Source of the DNA: CAZTGZ01 sp044339595 | Lineage (GTDB): Bacteria; Bacteroidota; Bacteroidia; NS11-12g; UBA9320 | Assembly (NCBI GenBank): GCA_044339595.1 | Contig: JBIIVF010000101.1 | Coordinates: forward strand, 1-8,997 | Direction of reading: 5' to 3' | DNA length: 8,997 bases | Shown: one piece after another, positions 7,616-8,997 of the stretch | Numbering within the stretch: position 1 is the first letter of the stretch | Layout: each line of letters starts with the position of its first letter | Translations under genes and position numbers: made by a program | The notes under the pieces: generated by a model | The model's database searches: none | Seen by the model: only the letters and a program-made list of their open reading frames with translations | Told to the model about the DNA's origin: nothing

Positions 7616-7631
7616 CAACGTTCGGCGCAGT

Positions 7632-7708
7632 CTCTGACTACGTCAGAGTGTCATATAGTTTCAAACTATCTTTCACTTGCCAGAATTCACCTAGGCAGGT
7701 TTTGACCT
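7632..7708. repeat. Cluster of consecutive small hairpins
   Basis: Four dyads lie in a row. CTCTGAC-TAC-GTCAGAG (7632-7648) is perfect. ATAGTTT-C-AAACTAT (7655-7669) is perfect. ACTTGCC...GGCAGGT (7675-7681 and 7694-7700) has one G-T wobble and a 12-nt loop. AGGT-TTTG-ACCT (7697-7708) overlaps the third arm. The density resembles a palindromic repeat unit of the REP/BIME kind; whether it recurs in the genome is unknown. Confidence 0.65.
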
Positions 7709-7711
7709 CTT

Positions 7712-7768
7712 GTCAGTTCGAGTAGGTGTTCCGAAGCGCAGCGGAGGAAAAGCCGTATCGAGAACGAC
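7712..7768. repeat. Imperfect inverted repeat upstream of the toxin-antitoxin pair
   Basis: Outer arms GTC-A-GTTCGA (7712-7721) and TC-GA-GAACGAC (7758-7768) pair with small bulges, and an inner stem TCCG...CGGA lies around 7730-7745. It directly follows the hairpin cluster and ends about 45 nt before the toxin start. It resembles a dispersed Bacteroidota intergenic repeat I recall in general terms, but that identity is not verified. Confidence 0.45.
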
Positions 7769-7814
7769 TTATCTAGATATTCTGATTTAAAGTTAAGCAG
7801 TTTGAACAATATTT

Positions 7815-8141
7815 TTGGAATTTAACCGAAGATTTGTTATCTTTGAAGATAACTTTCATAAGCGTGACAAGACAGATCATATTTTATGGAGACCACTTTA
7901 CCGACTTTTTAAAGAACTCGATGTAAAGGTTAGAGAGAAGGTGAAATATGTACTTGAGTTAATCAAGCAAGTTGACAGAGTCCCTGAGAAATTTCTGGCA
8001 CCAATGACCGGATATCTTGGACTTTATGAAGTTAAGATTGAATATCAGTCTAATATTTATAGAATTTTCTGCTGCTTTGACGAAGGGAAATTGGTTGTTT
8101 TGTTCAATGGCTTTCAAAAAAAGACACAAAGAACACCATAG
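7815..8141 (+). CDS. RelE/HigB (Gp49-like) family toxin, probably C-terminally truncated
   Basis: Matches the phage-derived Gp49-like/HigB branch of RelE toxins, which act as ribosome-dependent mRNA interferases. Typical stretches are RRFVIFEDNF (5-14), VREKVKYVLELIKQVDRVPE, LAPMTGYLGLYEVKIEYQSN, IYRIFCCFDEGKLVVLFNGF and KKTQRTP. Two oddities stand out. First, TAG at 8139-8141 ends the protein at residue 108, yet the same frame stays open for 21 codons (GEIEKAMKLKNEYFEHTNKK...) in family style and ends at TGA 8205-8207, which overlaps the antitoxin ATG. Second, about 16 residues (HKRDKTDHILWRPLYR) separate two segments that are adjacent in relatives I recall. The start is TTG 7815; an in-frame TGA at 7803 excludes a longer frame, and no ATG precedes the core. 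The toxin may be weakened or inactive. Confidence 0.75.
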   Translation: MEFNRRFVIFEDNFHKRDKTDHILWRPLYRLFKELDVKVREKVKYVLELIKQVDRVPEKFLAPMTGYLGLYEVKIEYQSNIYRIFCCFDEGKLVVLFNGFQKKTQRTP

Positions 8142-8207
8142 GGAGAGATTGAAAAAGCCATGAAGTTAAAAAATGAGTACTTTGAACATACAAATAAGAA
8201 GCTATGA
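8142..8207 (+). pseudogene. Remnant C-terminal end of the toxin gene behind the TAG
   Basis: Same frame as the toxin, 21 codons plus TGA. EIEKAMKLKNEYF fits the C-terminal helix of Gp49-like toxins. The TGA shares four bases (ATGA, 8204-8207) with the antitoxin start, the usual arrangement for coupled pairs. GGGAGAG (8141-8147) and the in-frame ATG at 8160 could allow re-initiation, giving a 15-residue peptide and keeping coupling to the antitoxin. Confidence 0.65.
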
Positions 8208-8503
8208 AAGAATATAAAGGAATAAAAACGTTTGATGAATTTATTGAAAATGAGCACGGAAAAATTGGAACCGACACTCGAAATGAATACGAAGAAAGGG
8301 CTCAAATGTTCATTGTGAGCGAGATGCTTAAAGTAGCAAGAAAGGAAGCCAACCTTACACAGGAGCAATTAGCGATTAAGGCAGGCACCAAAAAAAGCTA
8401 CATCTCTAAAATTGAAAATGCCAAAGGAAATATTCAATTGTCAACCCTGATTAGAATATTCGAGAAAGGACTGAATAAGAAAATAGGCCTGACCTTCTTA
8501 TAG
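8204..8503 (+). CDS. HigA-type antitoxin, XRE-family helix-turn-helix protein
   Basis: A 99-residue cytosolic DNA-binding protein that should neutralise the preceding toxin and repress the module. The N-terminal part (KTFDEFIENEHGKIGTDTRN, 8-27) matches the lead helix seen in antitoxins paired with Gp49-like toxins. The helix-turn-helix lies at about 40-72: SEMLKVARKEANLTQEQLA then GTKKSYISKIENAKG. The end, LSTLIRIFEKGLNKKIGLTF, is complete for the family. The ATG overlaps the ancestral toxin stop (ATGA). This toxin-first order is typical of HigBA. The antitoxin frame is intact although the toxin is interrupted, as expected if the antitoxin is kept while toxin activity is lost. No operator could be identified with confidence. 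Confidence 0.88.
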   Translation: MKEYKGIKTFDEFIENEHGKIGTDTRNEYEERAQMFIVSEMLKVARKEANLTQEQLAIKAGTKKSYISKIENAKGNIQLSTLIRIFEKGLNKKIGLTFL

Positions 8504-8548
8504 ATATTGAATTACACGCTTTAATTTGGCTGATATCTGGGGACAGAA

Positions 8549-8573
8549 GGTACTAGGTACTAGGTACTAGGTA
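8549..8573. repeat. Heptamer tandem repeat GGTACTA x3.6
   Basis: GGTACTA is repeated at 8549-8555, 8556-8562 and 8563-8569 and continues as GGTA (8570-8573). It lies 45 nt after the antitoxin stop, in non-coding DNA, so length changes would not shift a reading frame. Confidence 0.9.
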
Positions 8574-8584
8574 AAAGGTATCGT

Positions 8585-8997
8585 TAATCATTACATCGTT
8601 AAATCATTACATCGCTTCATCGCTAAATCGTTTCATCGCTTCAAGGCAAAAAGTCTGAATCACAGATTAAACGGATTTATGGATGACACGGATAGAAATT
8701 ATACATCGATTCATCATTACATCGTTAAATCATTACATCGTTAAATCATTACATCGTTAAATCATTACATCGCTTCAAGGCAAAAAGTCTGAATCACAGA
8801 TTAAACGGATTTATGGATGACACGGATAGAAATTATACATCGATTCATCATTACATCTTTAAATCATTACATCGTTTCATCGCTAAATCGTTTCATCGCT
8901 TCAAGGCAAAAAGTCTGAATCACAGATTAAACGGATTTATGGATGACACGGATAGAAATTATACATCGATTCATCATTACATCGTTACATCGTTAAA
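8585..8997. repeat. AT-rich tandem repeat array with three identical 90-nt cores
   Basis: A core of 90 nt (starting CATCGCTTCAAGGC and ending CATTACATC) occurs without any difference at 8634-8723, 8768-8857 and 8894-8983. The cores are spaced by 134 and 126 bp and joined by variable linkers built from CATTACATCGTTAAAT-like words. Positions 8591-8640 and 8851-8900 differ at only two bases, giving a higher-order period of 260 bp. The array has no open frame (the periods are not both multiples of three) and runs off the right edge, so copy number is unknown. Confidence 0.93.
8715..8772. repeat. 16-bp tandem repeat inside the array
   Basis: CATTACATCGTTAAAT occurs three times in a row (8715-8730, 8731-8746, 8747-8762) followed by a 10-base partial copy (8763-8772). 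It is the linker between the first and second 90-nt cores; the other linkers are shorter or mixed with TTCATCGCTAAATCG words. Confidence 0.9.

Noticed and set aside
7205..7637. Two small plus-strand open frames (7205-7438 and 7422-7637) as genes
   Set aside because: They run through the dispersed repeat and the inverted repeat, have no recognisable motif, and the matching frame in copy A is broken by a stop and indels.
7632..7708. Integron attC site
   Set aside because: The hairpins lack the paired GTTRRRY / RYYYAAC core sites, and no integron integrase or gene cassette is visible.
8114..8368. Minus-strand open frame across the antitoxin
   Set aside because: It is a shadow of the well-supported antitoxin and toxin frames, rich in F and S, with no family resemblance.
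8585..8997. CRISPR array
   Set aside because: Only three units, the repeated part (90 nt) is far longer than CRISPR repeats, the linkers are themselves made of repeated words rather than unique spacers, and no cas gene is present.

Overview
The window looks like chromosomal DNA of a member of the Bacteroidota. The support is a TonB-dependent receptor with an N-terminal carboxypeptidase-regulatory-like domain, the recF/DUF721 pair near a TPR gene and ribH, weak or absent Shine-Dalgarno sequences, and a TAnnTTTG-type -7 box in front of pdhA. A class or genus cannot be assigned from the sequence alone.

Layout. Positions 1-341 hold the right part of a dispersed repeat (copy A) and a short non-coding stretch. 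Positions 342-4868 are a compact minus-strand gene set, read recF -> DUF721 (DciA-like) -> rpe (ribulose-phosphate 3-epimerase) -> TonB-dependent receptor; its junctions are a 38-nt overlap, a 3-nt gap (3476-3478) and a 20-nt gap. A 42-bp divergent spacer (4869-4910) separates it from a plus-strand set: pdhA (pyruvate dehydrogenase E1 alpha), a membrane-anchored TPR protein and ribH (lumazine synthase, TTG start). Positions 7120-7814 carry no convincing gene but are dense in repeats: a perfect 13-bp inverted repeat, copy B of the dispersed repeat in the same orientation as copy A, and a run of small hairpins. Next comes a HigBA/RelE-type toxin-antitoxin pair (7815-8503). The last ~490 bp is an AT-rich repeat tract with a heptamer repeat and three copies of an identical 90-nt core; it runs off the window.

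How it fits together. The left 7.1 kb is ordinary core genome: DNA repair and helicase loading (recF, DUF721), central carbon metabolism (rpe, pdhA), riboflavin synthesis (ribH), an envelope TPR protein and an outer-membrane receptor. The right 1.9 kb is accessory in character: repeats, hairpins, and a toxin-antitoxin module whose toxin frame has an in-frame TAG 21 codons before the stop that would give the usual ATGA overlap with the antitoxin gene. I see no clearly new multi-gene system. The items most worth a second look are the interrupted toxin, the direct repeat flanking the whole seven-gene block, the hairpin cluster and the right-end repeat array.
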